From NCBI GenBank assembly GCA_016710465.1, contig JADJVS010000014.1, positions 434,001 to 498,000 on the forward strand: 64,000 nt of DNA, written 5' to 3'. The notes beneath the pieces are model-generated. The model saw only the letters and a program-made list of their open reading frames with translations, did no database searches and was not told the DNA's origin. Source of the stretch: Sulfuritalea sp. GTDB taxonomy: Bacteria > Pseudomonadota > Gammaproteobacteria > Burkholderiales > Rhodocyclaceae. A program made the translations under genes and the position numbers. Shown piece after piece: positions 26,544 to 35,980 of the stretch. The stretch's first letter is position 1, and the number at the start of each line of letters is the position of its first letter.

Positions 26544-27104
26544 TTACAGCGGCCGCTTGACCGTCAGCGCGCCGCGGATCTGGCCTTCGCTGTAGCCCGT
26601 GGCCTTGTCGTTGGGGTAAAGCTCGGTCAGCCTGGCCTTGACCTTGGCGTCGATCTTGTCTTCGGTGCCGTGGCAGTTGAGGCACAGGCCCTGGGTCGGC
26701 AGCGCCTTCATGTAGCGCAGCATGCGCTTGTCGCCCTCGCTCACGATCTCGGCCTTTTCCATGTTCGCCGGGCTCTCGCCGGCGGCGCGGCGGCGGTCAA
26801 AGTCTTCCAGCACGGCCTGCTCCCAGGCATCCGGAACGGCCTTCGGGTTGCGGTTCTTCAGACTGACGCGGCGGATCGCCCAGCCGGTGTTCTGCGAAGC
26901 GGCGGCGGCCATCTTCGGCGCCTTGTCCTTGCAGGCCGCGATCGCGCCCTCATGGCTGCCCTTGTTGATTTCCTCCTGCACCATCTGCAGCAGCTTGGGC
27001 GGAATTCCCAGCGCGGCCTGCTTGGTCTCCTCGATCAACGCGGCATCGTTGGCGAGGGCGTGGAAGGCGGTGAGGGCGAGTGTGGCGGCAATCAGTGTCT
27101 TCAT
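26544..27104 (-). CDS. Exported c-type haem protein with Tll0287-like (DUF3365) domain
   Basis: The 186-residue protein has a signal peptide (MKTLIAATLALTAFHALA). A helical sensor-like domain follows, then a single haem-binding motif CLNCH near residue 142, with RRVSLKNRNPKAVPDAWE and YSEGQIRGALTVKRPL typical of the Tll0287-like family. It should be a periplasmic monohaem protein sensing redox state or gas. ATG 27104 is chosen because it starts the signal peptide; the frame stays open upstream but without resemblance to any protein. It converges on the efflux operon. Confidence 0.85.
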   Translation of the reverse strand: MKTLIAATLALTAFHALANDAALIEETKQAALGIPPKLLQMVQEEINKGSHEGAIAACKDKAPKMAAAASQNTGWAIRRVSLKNRNPKAVPDAWEQAVLEDFDRRRAAGESPANMEKAEIVSEGDKRMLRYMKALPTQGLCLNCHGTEDKIDAKVKARLTELYPNDKATGYSEGQIRGALTVKRPL

Positions 27105-27295
27105 GGTTTTGTCTCCCTGGGTGGTGGCGAAGCGGGGCGATTGTGGCCTGCGGTAAGCGGGTGCGCCAATAGAAGATTTCGATGCCATGAATGTGTCGGC
27201 GGGGCGCGCCTGGTTTGCTCGGCTTCTGTGCGATTCCTTGCCCGGGGATTCCCGAGGCAAGGGTTGAACGGCGGACAAAGCGGTACCATGGCGCC

Positions 27296-27655
27296 ATGAT
27301 TTCCGAAGAGCCTCCGTCCGACAGCGTCGTTCCCGACCGTTATTGCTGGATACCGACCAGCGCGCTGGAACCCGGCATGGTGATCGCGCGCCCGATCCAG
27401 GGCGGGCATGGCAACCAACTGACGCTGCGCATCGCGGTCGGCAGCAGCGTGACATCGAACACCATCGCGCAACTGCTGAACAAGGGCGTCGAATGCATCG
27501 CTGTGCGTCAGGACGCGGCGCCCGACGAAGCGGCGCTGGCGGCCGCCGTCGCCCGTCACGAGCAGCGCTTGGCCGAAATATTCGGCGACCAGCCGGACGA
27601 CGCCTGCCGTCGCCTGCGCGATGCGCTGCGTGCCTGCAGGCCGTCCACATGCTGA
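27296..27655 (+). CDS. Small protein with the HD-GYP/HDOD-associated N-terminal motif
   Basis: The 119-residue protein contains the pattern ALEPGMVIARPIQGGHGNQL followed by SNTIAQLLNKGVECIAV. This resembles the N-terminal module that often precedes HD-GYP and HDOD domains in signalling proteins. No catalytic motif is present. Its stop overlaps the ATG of the HDOD gene, so the pair looks like a two-gene split of a usual one-protein architecture, or a partner pair. ATG 27296 is the first start giving family-like sequence. The function is not known. Confidence 0.7.
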   Translation: MISEEPPSDSVVPDRYCWIPTSALEPGMVIARPIQGGHGNQLTLRIAVGSSVTSNTIAQLLNKGVECIAVRQDAAPDEAALAAAVARHEQRLAEIFGDQPDDACRRLRDALRACRPSTC

Positions 27656-28476
27656 CCGTCGACGCGCTGCCGGTGGCGGTTGCGTCGATTGCCAGGCGCT
27701 TGCCGCCGTTTCCCAAGGTCGTGCTGCAATTGCTGGAAATGCTGGGCCACGACGATGTGTCGATGGATGCGCTGACCCGGCAGGCGCGGAATGATCCGGT
27801 GATTGCCTCCGGCATCCTTGCCACCGCGAACCGGCTGCGCCGCATCAACGCGCAGCCGGACCTGCACGATCCCTTCGTTGCCGCTTCGCTGATCGGCATT
27901 ACCCAGGTTCGGCGCATCGTCGTCACCGCGTCGATGAACAAGTTCATGGCCGACGACAAGGGCGCGAGCTTTCTCTTCAACCATTCCAAGGCCGTCGCCA
28001 TCGTGGCCCAGGAGCTGGCGCAACTGTGCGGGCTGTCGGTCGAAAAGGCCTATGTCGCTGGAATTCTGCACGATGTGGGACAGTTGTGTTTCCACTTCAT
28101 GGACGCGGAACGGTTTCAGGAGGCCTACCGGGAATCGATTCTCGACGGCCGCCTCATCGAACGCGAAACCGCCGCCTTCGGCGTGGACCATGCCCGGATC
28201 GGCGCCGCGCTGGCCGCGCACTGGCAGCTTCCCGAGGAATTCGTGTTGTCGATTCGCGATCATCACGAGGATGCCGTGGTCACCAGCCGGTTACCGGCGG
28301 TGATCAATGTCGCCGAAAGCCTGGCGCGCGCGCTCGACATTCCCTCATCGCCGAAGAATCGGGTGACCCGGATCAACTCGCTTGCGGTCGAGGAACTCGG
28401 TCTCGACTGGAATTCACCGGCCATGCGCGACTGCTTTGGCCGCTGCCGCGCGCGATTCCAATACGCCATGCGGTGA
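27649..28476 (+). CDS. HDOD domain protein
   Basis: The 275-residue protein has the HDOD core: LPPFPKVVLQLLEMLGHDD near the start, IGITQVRRIVVTASM in the middle and the HD-like AGILHDVGQLCFHFM. HDOD proteins resemble HD-GYP phosphodiesterases but usually lack activity and act as scaffolds in signalling. Here the histidine-aspartate pair HD is present, but the GYP motif is absent. It overlaps the preceding small gene by 7 bp. Confidence 0.85.
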   Translation: MLTVDALPVAVASIARRLPPFPKVVLQLLEMLGHDDVSMDALTRQARNDPVIASGILATANRLRRINAQPDLHDPFVAASLIGITQVRRIVVTASMNKFMADDKGASFLFNHSKAVAIVAQELAQLCGLSVEKAYVAGILHDVGQLCFHFMDAERFQEAYRESILDGRLIERETAAFGVDHARIGAALAAHWQLPEEFVLSIRDHHEDAVVTSRLPAVINVAESLARALDIPSSPKNRVTRINSLAVEELGLDWNSPAMRDCFGRCRARFQYAMR

Positions 28477-28634
28477 GTGGCGCGCCAGCCTTAAACCCGA
28501 ACTGGCCGATGTTTTCCGCTGTGTATCACGGGCCGGATTTTTCGCCCGCCCCTAAGCTGTGCACCGGACGGCATGGTCGATGGCAAGGGTGCGCGACGAT
28601 GCCTTGGTCGGGTCATCTAAAGGGCGGGGGCATC

Positions 28635-29015
28635 ATGGCTACACCGGAAATCGCATTGATCGCGCTGGTCCTTGCGGGTTTCGCCATGGCCCCGGCCGAG
28701 TCGCCCGCGCCGGCCCCCGCCGCCGATCCCGGCAAACGGGTGGAGAGCGACAGTTTCACGGCGCCCTCGGAACTGGCGCGCTGCATCGCCTACAACATCA
28801 ACCGCAAAATGCCCCACCTGAGCGTGCGCCAGCGCAGCGACGCGACGACGGACGACCGTATCCTGCTGGTGCTCTCGGCGCCGGACCGGGAAACCTTCGG
28901 CGTGATCCGCGTCGAGCCGGACCCATCGGGCTCGAAGCTCACTACCTGGCTTGCCGGTCGGGACCTGGCGGCAGCACCGGAGGCCGTGGCGAAGCGACTG
29001 GTAGCCGGCTGCTGA
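28635..29015 (+). CDS. Small exported protein of unknown function
   Basis: The 126-residue product starts MATPEIALIALVLAGFAMAP, a likely signal or anchor. A Pro/Ala stretch and a small alpha/beta-like domain follow, beginning ELARCIAYNINRKMPHLSV and ending VAKRLVAGC. Two cysteines could pair in the periplasm. A purine-rich AGGGCGGGGG stretch precedes the ATG. I do not recognise the family. Confidence 0.65.
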   Translation: MATPEIALIALVLAGFAMAPAESPAPAPAADPGKRVESDSFTAPSELARCIAYNINRKMPHLSVRQRSDATTDDRILLVLSAPDRETFGVIRVEPDPSGSKLTTWLAGRDLAAAPEAVAKRLVAGC

Positions 29016-29091
29016 GCAAGCTTGCGTTGTTAGCGGGACAGCCGATTTCCTGAGGCATCGAAGGTCGATGCCTTCGCGCCGTGCGCGGCGC

Positions 29092-29664
29092 TCAGCCGAT
29101 CAATTGCAGGCGCTTCTCCAGCCGCGCGACGTCGTCGCGCAGGCGGTCGATGTCGGCCGAGAAGGCGGCAATATCGGCCTGCTTGGCGATCAGCGGTTGT
29201 TCCTCGGTGAAGTACTCGGCGAGGTTGGCAGCGAAGTTCTGCGCCGCCTGCTGCTGCCAGGCGGCGAATTCCTTGCCGCCCTTGACGATGCGGTGGGCGG
29301 CCACGTCGCCGACCAGGCGCGAGAGGTCTTCCTCGGCATCCCAGCGCAGGTTGCGGATGACGAAGCCCAGGGCCTGGGCGAATTCGGCCGAGCCTTCGAT
29401 GCGCGCCGCGCGCATCACGGCGTCCTTGCCTTGCAGCGCCAGCAGCGGCGTTGTTGCCGGCAGGGAGATGGCGACTTCAAGTTCGGCGCCGGCTTCCGGG
29501 GCCGCAATGCTGCCGTCCGGGGTGATCAGGAAGGCCGCCTCGAAGGGCGGCAGCTTGATTTGCGCCGCATGCCCGGCGAAGGGCATGAGCTTTTCGCGCG
29601 CCCAGGCCGCCTGACCCAGGACGTGGTTGATGGCGGCCTGGATCGGCGCGGGCAGCGGCAGCAT
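29092..29664 (-). CDS. ubiJ: Ubiquinone biosynthesis accessory factor UbiJ (SCP2 domain)
   Basis: The 190-residue protein has an SCP2-type lipid-binding domain (about 20-110) followed by a helical C-terminus with DIDRLRDDVARLEKRLQ, as in UbiJ (YigP). It binds lipid intermediates in the soluble Ubi complex. ATG 29664 starts MLPLPAPIQAAINHVLG, the usual beginning. It is last in the block DUF971-ubiE-Tim44-ubiJ; the usual neighbour ubiB does not follow. Confidence 0.85.
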   Translation of the reverse strand: MLPLPAPIQAAINHVLGQAAWAREKLMPFAGHAAQIKLPPFEAAFLITPDGSIAAPEAGAELEVAISLPATTPLLALQGKDAVMRAARIEGSAEFAQALGFVIRNLRWDAEEDLSRLVGDVAAHRIVKGGKEFAAWQQQAAQNFAANLAEYFTEEQPLIAKQADIAAFSADIDRLRDDVARLEKRLQLIG

Positions 29665-29669
29665 GCGAA

Positions 29670-30569
29670 TTACTGGACCTGCTGGATGCCGGCGATGGCC
29701 CAACCGCGGCTGCCGTCAGTGGGCTTGGTCAGATGCCAGACTTCGGCAAAGGCTTCGGGCGCGGCATCGTCCTCGCGCAGGGTACCGTGGAAGCGCACGC
29801 TGGCTATGTGATTGCCGCCCTCGCTGACGACTTCCAGCACCTCAGCGTCAAGCTGCTGCACGTCGGTCTCCTGCGCCTTGCTGCCGCGCTCGCGGTACTG
29901 CATTTCGATCTCGGCATAGAGCTCGGGCGCGGTGAATTGGCGGATGTCGTCCATGTCGCCGCGGTCGTTGGCGGCCTGCAGGCGGATGAAGTTGAGCTTG
30001 GCCTGGCGCAGGAAACCGGGGACGTCGAAATCGGCCGGGATGTTGCCCGTTGCGGCGGCGTTCGCCGCTGAAGTTGCCGTGCCACCAGCGCCGACTCCTG
30101 CCTGGCTGGCTTCGAACTGCGATGCGGCCGGGGTGAAGTTGGCGGGGGCGCTTGCGCCGGGAGCGGCGCCGGCATACTGCATTGCCGGCTGCGGCTCGCG
30201 CTTGCGCATCAGCAGGCGCACGACGAAGATCGCTGCGAATACCAGCAGCGCAATCATCAGGAAGCTGGCCATGCCTTCGCCGAGGCCGAAATGCGAGAGC
30301 AGGGCGGCGATGCCCAGCCCGGCGGCGAGGCCGGCCAGCGGGCCGAGGAAGCGGCTCATGCCCTGCTTGGGCGGCGTCGCGGTGGCGGGGGCGGCAGCGG
30401 GCGCTGCCGGCTTGGCGGCTTGCGTCGGCGCGGCGGCGGGGGCGGCCGGGCTGGCCTGGCGCTGCATGCCGAAGGACTTACCGCCGCCCAGGCGCTTGGC
30501 TTCCGCGTCCTGCGGCGTCATGCCGAGGCCGACGACGATGGCGAATGCTGCAATGGCGAGTTTCATCAT
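29670..30569 (-). CDS. Tim44-like domain membrane protein
   Basis: The 299-residue protein has a signal or anchor at residues 2-23, a Pro/Ala/Gln linker and one or two membrane segments (about 80-115, with AALLSHFGLGEGMASFLMIA). A second low-complexity linker follows, then a Tim44-like domain (about 175-299) with FLRQAKLNFIRLQAANDRGD and SVRFHGTLRED. It is widespread in betaproteobacteria between ubiE and ubiJ; its role is unknown, with lipid or membrane tethering plausible. The second linker carries a copy of the dispersed repeat. Start is one of two adjacent ATGs (30569 or 30566). Confidence 0.85.
   Translation of the reverse strand: MMKLAIAAFAIVVGLGMTPQDAEAKRLGGGKSFGMQRQASPAAPAAAPTQAAKPAAPAAAPATATPPKQGMSRFLGPLAGLAAGLGIAALLSHFGLGEGMASFLMIALLVFAAIFVVRLLMRKREPQPAMQYAGAAPGASAPANFTPAASQFEASQAGVGAGGTATSAANAAATGNIPADFDVPGFLRQAKLNFIRLQAANDRGDMDDIRQFTAPELYAEIEMQYRERGSKAQETDVQQLDAEVLEVVSEGGNHIASVRFHGTLREDDAAPEAFAEVWHLTKPTDGSRGWAIAGIQQVQ
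30073..30102 (-). repeat. Dispersed REP-like repeat, copy in the Tim44-like gene linker
   Basis: On the minus strand GGAGTCGGCGCTGGTGGCAC matches the core with two changes and is read as GVGAGGTA in a low-complexity linker. Confidence 0.5.
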
Positions 30570-30583
30570 GGTGGTGCTCCTCC

Positions 30584-31315
30584 TTAGAATTTGTAGCCCC
30601 GATGCAGCGCGACAACGCCGGCGGTCAGGTTGAAGACTTCGACACGTTCCAGGCCCGCCTGTTCCATCATGGCCTTGAGCATGGCCTGGTCGGGATGCAT
30701 GCGGATGGACTCGGCGAGGTAGCGATAGGAATCGGCATCGCCGGCGATCTTCTGCCCCAGCCAGGGCAGCAGGTGGAAGGAGTAGGCATCATAGGCCTTT
30801 TCCAGCGGCTTCCAGACCTTGGAAAATTCCAGCACCAGCAGGCGGCCACCGGGGCGCAGCACGCGCCGCATTTCGGCCAGGGCCTGCTCCTTGTGCGTCA
30901 TGTTGCGCAGGCCGAAGGCCACGGTCACGATGTCGAAATGCTCGTCGGGGAAGGGCAGCTTCTCGGCGTCGCACTGCGCGGTGGGGGCCAGCACGCCCTC
31001 GTCGAGCAGGCGGTCGCGGCCGACAGTGAGCATGGCGTTGTTGATGTCGGTGAGCCAGACCTGGCCCGTGGCGCCGACGCGCCTGGCGAAGGCCGATGAC
31101 AAGTCGGCGGTACCGCCAGCCACGTCGAGCACGCGCTCGCCGGGGCGCGGCGCGGCGAGGTCGATGGCGAACTTCTTCCACAGCCGATGCAGGCCGCCCG
31201 ACATCAGGTCGTTCATCAGGTCGTACTTGCCGGCGACGGACGAAAACACGCCGGCGACGCGTTGCGCCTTTTCCTGTTCGTCGACGGTTTCGTAACCGAA
31301 ATGCGTTTGGCTCAT
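30584..31315 (-). CDS. ubiE: Demethylmenaquinone/ubiquinone methyltransferase UbiE
   Basis: The 243-residue SAM-dependent C-methyltransferase acts in ubiquinone (and menaquinone) synthesis. UbiE/COQ5 signatures are YDLMNDLMSGGLHRLWKKF, the SAM motif VLDVAGGTADLS and LRPGGRLLVLEFSK. The C-terminus NLTAGVVALHRGYKF is the family standard. It overlaps the DUF971 gene at TGATG and precedes the Tim44-like gene. Confidence 0.97.
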   Translation of the reverse strand: MSQTHFGYETVDEQEKAQRVAGVFSSVAGKYDLMNDLMSGGLHRLWKKFAIDLAAPRPGERVLDVAGGTADLSSAFARRVGATGQVWLTDINNAMLTVGRDRLLDEGVLAPTAQCDAEKLPFPDEHFDIVTVAFGLRNMTHKEQALAEMRRVLRPGGRLLVLEFSKVWKPLEKAYDAYSFHLLPWLGQKIAGDADSYRYLAESIRMHPDQAMLKAMMEQAGLERVEVFNLTAGVVALHRGYKF

Positions 31316-31737
31316 CAGTGCTTGCCGCAGCCGCCGCCGGATTTGGGGGGCAGGGTGGTCGAGTCTATGTCGCGGCTGGCCCCGGCTTTTTCAAGGCGCG
31401 CGAGGTAATCGGCCCAGAGCGTTTCCTGGTTGGCGCCCAGATCGTAGAGCAGGTCCCAGGAGTAGAGGCCGGTGTCGTGGCCGTCGGAGAAGCTGGGTTT
31501 TACGGCGTAATTGCCGACGGCTTCGAGGTCGGTGATCTCGACATTGCGTTTGCCGGTCTGCAGCGTTTCCTGGCCCGGGCCGTGGCCGCGCACTTCGGCC
31601 GAGGGGCTGTAGACGCGCAGGAATTCCGCCGGCAACTGGTAGCGCGTACCGTCCTCGAAACCGAGTTCGAGAACGCGCGATTTCTTGTGCAGGGTGATCT
31701 CCGTCGGGATCGGTGTCTTGCGGTCGAGGCCGGACAT
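31315..31737 (-). CDS. DUF971 (GBBH-like N-terminal domain) protein
   Basis: The 140-residue protein starts with PTEITLHKKSRVLELGFEDG and has LPAEFLRVYSPSAEVRGHG, the DUF971 pattern, and ends in a Cys/His/Gly tail (SGGGCGKH) that may bind metal. It is commonly the first gene before ubiE in betaproteobacteria. Role unknown; related domains occur in gamma-butyrobetaine hydroxylase and in Fe-S/Mrp-type proteins. It is divergent from phoB. Confidence 0.88.
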   Translation of the reverse strand: MSGLDRKTPIPTEITLHKKSRVLELGFEDGTRYQLPAEFLRVYSPSAEVRGHGPGQETLQTGKRNVEITDLEAVGNYAVKPSFSDGHDTGLYSWDLLYDLGANQETLWADYLARLEKAGASRDIDSTTLPPKSGGGCGKH

Positions 31738-31791
31738 GGTTCTGGCTCCTTGGTGGGGCCGCTATCATAGCGCAGACGCGGCATTGGCCGA

Positions 31792-31808
31792 TGTCACGGA
31801 ACCGTCAT
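31792..31808 (+). promoter_or_regulatory. Candidate Pho box upstream of phoB
   Basis: TGTCAC (31792) and CGTCAT (31803) are spaced exactly 11 bp apart, start to start, as in PhoB boxes built of TGTCAT-like direct repeats. The site lies 45 bp before the phoB ATG and would allow autoregulation. Confidence 0.5.
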
Positions 31809-31852
31809 CAAGCTGCAATACACTGGCCCTTCTCCCCTTCAACAGTAAGCCC

Positions 31853-32535
<683 letters not shown>

Positions 32536-32539
<4 letters not shown>

Positions 32540-33840
32540 GGTCGGTGGTTGCCGAGCTGTTGACGGCGTTGGCGCTGGCATTGCTGGCGCTGATCGCCGG
32601 TTGGTTCATCGACCGCGAGCGCGGCGCCTGGATACTCGTGCTGGCTGTCGCGGTGTTTTTCTTCCTGCGGCAGATGTGGCTGGTGCTCCGCCTGATCCAC
32701 TGGGCCGCGCGCCCGCTGGGCACGCCGACACCATCCGCCAGCGGCGCGTGGAGCGCGGTATTCGAGGCCTTGCACCGTCGCGCCCGGCTTTCCAGCGCCG
32801 AGCGCGAACACGCGACCCAGGAACTGGCGCGCTTTCGTCGCGCCGCCGAGGCCCTGCCCGACGGCGTGATCATTCTCGATGGACATCGCGCCATCGAATG
32901 GATGAACCTGCAGGCCGAGGTTTGCCTTGGACTGAAGGCTTCGCTCGATACCGGCAGCCGCATCACCCACCTGTTGCGGGAACCAGAGTTTCTCACCTAC
33001 CTCGATGGCACCGACCACCGCGGCGTTCCCCTGGAACTGCGTACCCAGCGCAATCCGGGCCGCAGCTTGCATATTCAGGCCGCGCCCTTCGCCGCCGGCA
33101 GAACGCTGTTGCTGGTGCGCGACGTCACCCAGTTGCAGAAGCTGGCCACCATGCGCCGCGATTTCGTTGCCAATGTGTCGCACGAACTGAAGACGCCGCT
33201 GACAGTGACGCTGGGCTTCATCGAAACCGCGCAGGAGGCGCTGGCGGACACCCCGCCGGCCGAGATTGCGCGCTACTTGCAAACGGCGGAGGATCAGGCG
33301 CGGCGCATGGGGCAGTTGATCGAGGATCTGCTCACGCTATCGGCGCTGGAAACCGATGCACCGCCACCCCTGGAGGACCGCATCGAGGTCGCGCCGATGC
33401 TGCGCGAAATCATGGTGGAAATCGAGGCCCTGTCCTCCGGGCGCCACCGAATCAACCTGGAAAACACCGGGCCTGCCTGCCTGCTCGGCAGCGCCCGGGA
33501 GTTGCGCTCGGCGTTCGGCAATCTCGCTGGCAACGCCGTGCGCTATTCACCGGACGGCGGCGAGATTCGCCTGTGCTGGGCGGGCGAGGGCGAAAGCGGG
33601 GCGCGGTTTTCCGTCATTGACAGCGGCATCGGGATTGCCGCCGAGCATCTGCCGCGCCTCACCGAGCGCTTCTATCGCGTCGATCGCGGACGTTCGCGCG
33701 AGGCCGGGGGCACGGGCCTCGGCCTGGCCATCGTCAAGCACGTTCTCGAGCGCCACCAGGCGGTGCTGCGCATCGAGAGCAAGCCCGGCCAGGGATCAAA
33801 CTTCAGCGTGATTTTTCCGGCGCACCGGGTTCAATCGTAG
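32536..33840 (+). CDS. phoR: Phosphate regulon sensor histidine kinase PhoR
   Basis: The 434-residue inner-membrane kinase has two N-terminal membrane segments (about 5-50), a PAS domain (about 95-190), the H box FVANVSHELKTPLTV, and the catalytic domain with N box (FGNLAGNAVRYSPDG), G1 (DSGIGI) and G2 (GGTGLGLAIVKHVL). It phosphorylates PhoB when phosphate is scarce. No pstSCAB-phoU genes follow; instead the gene converges on the next with a 10-bp overlap. Confidence 0.95.
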
Positions 33841-35492
33841 TAGTTGCAGCGTTCGAATTCGATGCCGCGGTCGAGCACGCGGAACAGCTTGCGCGACGCG
33901 ATCTTCTGATCCGACATGACCTCGATCATGCGATCGAGGCGGAAGGTGCCGGCGGGCAGGATCAGGCTGGCGGATTCCTTGAGCGCGGGGATTGCCGGCA
34001 GGACGAAAGCCTGATGCCAGACCGAGTGCGAACCGGAGGAATCCGGCGCGCGTATCGCCGCGGGCTTGGCCTCGCCGGGAAACAACTGGAGGCCGGCCAC
34101 CAGTGAGTTTTCGCCTTCGCGCAGCACCCAGCGCACGTTGCCGACGACATAGTACTGGCCGTTGCCGATCTTCACCGCCACCACCTGGCCGGGGCCGACG
34201 CGGGCGCCTTCCTTGAGCGGGCGACGCAGGCGCAGGCCCGAGGCCGACTCGTCCACCACTCGCCAGGCTTCGACATGGGCCGCGCTCTTGCCGTTGCCGG
34301 CATCGCCGTGGCGCTGGCTGTGGTTGCCGAAGGTTTCGAATTCCTCGCGCTCGCGACGCAGGGTGGAATCGGAGCGCGTCGGTGCGCGAAACGGGACGCG
34401 CCCGGAAAACTCGAAGTGCACGTTTTCCAGGCCGGTAATGACGCTGCATTCCTCGTCGGCAGGCTGGCGTTCCTGGCGCCGGGTGGCGCCGCCCTTGCAC
34501 CAGCGTTGCTGCGCGCGCTGCAGGAGGAGGGTCGCCGCCGGTTGGGTGACGTCGTCGCCGAGCTGCAGGTCGACCGGCGAGCGTCCCTGGTCCAGCAGGG
34601 TAATGCGCGCGATCAGGCTTTTCCTGAGTTCGGTGGTTTCGAGCCAGCGCCCGCCCGAGGCCTGTCGCGGCTGGTAGCTCGGCGGCCGGTCGGATTCGAG
34701 ATCGACCCATAGCGGCACGGCGCGGTTGCGGATGTCCTCCGGCGGCGCGGTCAACAAGGCCAGCTTGCTGCCCCAGCGTCGTGCCCAGCGCGCCACCCAG
34801 GTGAGGTGGCGGGCCTGCAGTTCATAGACGTTCGCGGTGCTCAGCAGGCAGCACTCGGCATAGGCGGCGAGCACGCTGGTCGCCGTGCTGCCGTGGTGTA
34901 CGGAGTCACTCAGCTTGCGCGTCGATATGCCAAGGATCTCGGCGGCACGGAGGATCTGGTGCAGCTTTTGCCAGTAGGCGGCATCGGGCAATTGGCCGCC
35001 GCGACAAAGATCCAGTTGCCAGTCGGCGAATACCGCCACCGTGCGCTCCGCCATCAGCGCGGCCTGGGCGGCGCGCTTGGGGTCGCTGGCGCACAGTTCG
35101 CGCTGCTTTTCCAACTCGTCGTACGCGGTTGAAACGCCGTCGCAGGCTTCATCAAAGCAGCGCAGGTAGCCCAGCGCCAGCTCGAACCAGAGGCTCAGCG
35201 AGGTTTCCAGCGCCGCCTGTTCATGGGGCGCCAGCGGCAGCGGCTTGCCGGCGAATTTTTTTGCCGCGTCATCCTGCACGTCGGCGAGCGGCGCGCGCAG
35301 GGCTTCGAGGATGGCGAAGCGCTCGCCGTGCGGCAGCGTGTAGCGCCGCAGCAAGCCGAACTGACGCAGCAGCATCGATTGCGCCTGCACGGCATTCGCC
35401 AGCGGCACCGTCGCCAACCAGTCCTGACAGGCAGCGGCGGTGGTGAATGCGGGCGGCTGCTCGGTTCCGGTTGGAGGGAGTTCGAAGATCAT
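33831..35492 (-). CDS. PilZ-like domain protein with large helical N-terminal region
   Basis: The 553-residue cytosolic protein has a helical N-terminal part (residues 1 to about 340) containing DWLATVPLANAVQAQSMLLR and ERFAILEALRAP. A C-terminal region has DESASGLRLRRPLKEG and KIGNGQYYVVGNVRWV, the beta-barrel pattern of PilZ domains (the D/NxSxxG signature). An upstream RxxxR is not clear, so c-di-GMP binding is uncertain. It overlaps the HIT gene by 4 bp and phoR tail-to-tail by 10 bp. Possibly a second-messenger effector; this is inferred from the motif. Confidence 0.7.
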   Translation of the reverse strand: MIFELPPTGTEQPPAFTTAAACQDWLATVPLANAVQAQSMLLRQFGLLRRYTLPHGERFAILEALRAPLADVQDDAAKKFAGKPLPLAPHEQAALETSLSLWFELALGYLRCFDEACDGVSTAYDELEKQRELCASDPKRAAQAALMAERTVAVFADWQLDLCRGGQLPDAAYWQKLHQILRAAEILGISTRKLSDSVHHGSTATSVLAAYAECCLLSTANVYELQARHLTWVARWARRWGSKLALLTAPPEDIRNRAVPLWVDLESDRPPSYQPRQASGGRWLETTELRKSLIARITLLDQGRSPVDLQLGDDVTQPAATLLLQRAQQRWCKGGATRRQERQPADEECSVITGLENVHFEFSGRVPFRAPTRSDSTLRREREEFETFGNHSQRHGDAGNGKSAAHVEAWRVVDESASGLRLRRPLKEGARVGPGQVVAVKIGNGQYYVVGNVRWVLREGENSLVAGLQLFPGEAKPAAIRAPDSSGSHSVWHQAFVLPAIPALKESASLILPAGTFRLDRMIEVMSDQKIASRKLFRVLDRGIEFERCNYYD

Positions 35493-35932
35493 GGCAAGTC
35501 GTTTACGGTCGAAAGTTCGGCTTCGAGGGCAGGCCGCAATTCCTCGCGTGCGTCGTTGTCGCGGGCGACGACGACGCGCTTTGCGGCGGCCCAGATCGGT
35601 GCGGGAAAGTGGCTGTCGTCGCGCCAGCGCGGAATCACGTGCCAGTGCAGGTGCGGCACCACGTTGCCGAGGCTGGCCAGGTTGATCTTGTCCGGCTGCG
35701 CCACGAGCCGCACGGCGCGTTCGGTGGCAAAAACCACCGCCATGAGCGCCCTGGCCTCGGCACCATCGAGATCGCTCATTTCAGCGATGTGCTGTTTGAC
35801 GATTACCCGGCAATAGCCCGGAAACGCGTCGGCCGAAGCGTCCGTGACGCGCACCACGCGACAGAAATCGTTTTCCCAAAGCAATTCGCCGCCGCTGCGC
35901 GTGCACAGTTCGCAATCGGAGTTCATCGCCAT
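35489..35932 (-). CDS. HIT family nucleotide hydrolase
   Basis: The 147-residue protein carries the histidine triad HLHWHVIPRW, the nucleotidyl-binding active site, and an N-terminal CELC pair of cysteines. HIT proteins hydrolyse dinucleotides or nucleoside phosphoramidates. It sits in a minus-strand run after the membrane protein gene, overlapping the PilZ-like gene by 4 bp. Confidence 0.9.
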   Translation of the reverse strand: MAMNSDCELCTRSGGELLWENDFCRVVRVTDASADAFPGYCRVIVKQHIAEMSDLDGAEARALMAVVFATERAVRLVAQPDKINLASLGNVVPHLHWHVIPRWRDDSHFPAPIWAAAKRVVVARDNDAREELRPALEAELSTVNDLP

Positions 35933-35980
35933 CCGCCAAGCATAGCGCCATTCCGCGGCTCTGTGACAGTCACGTAGCGC

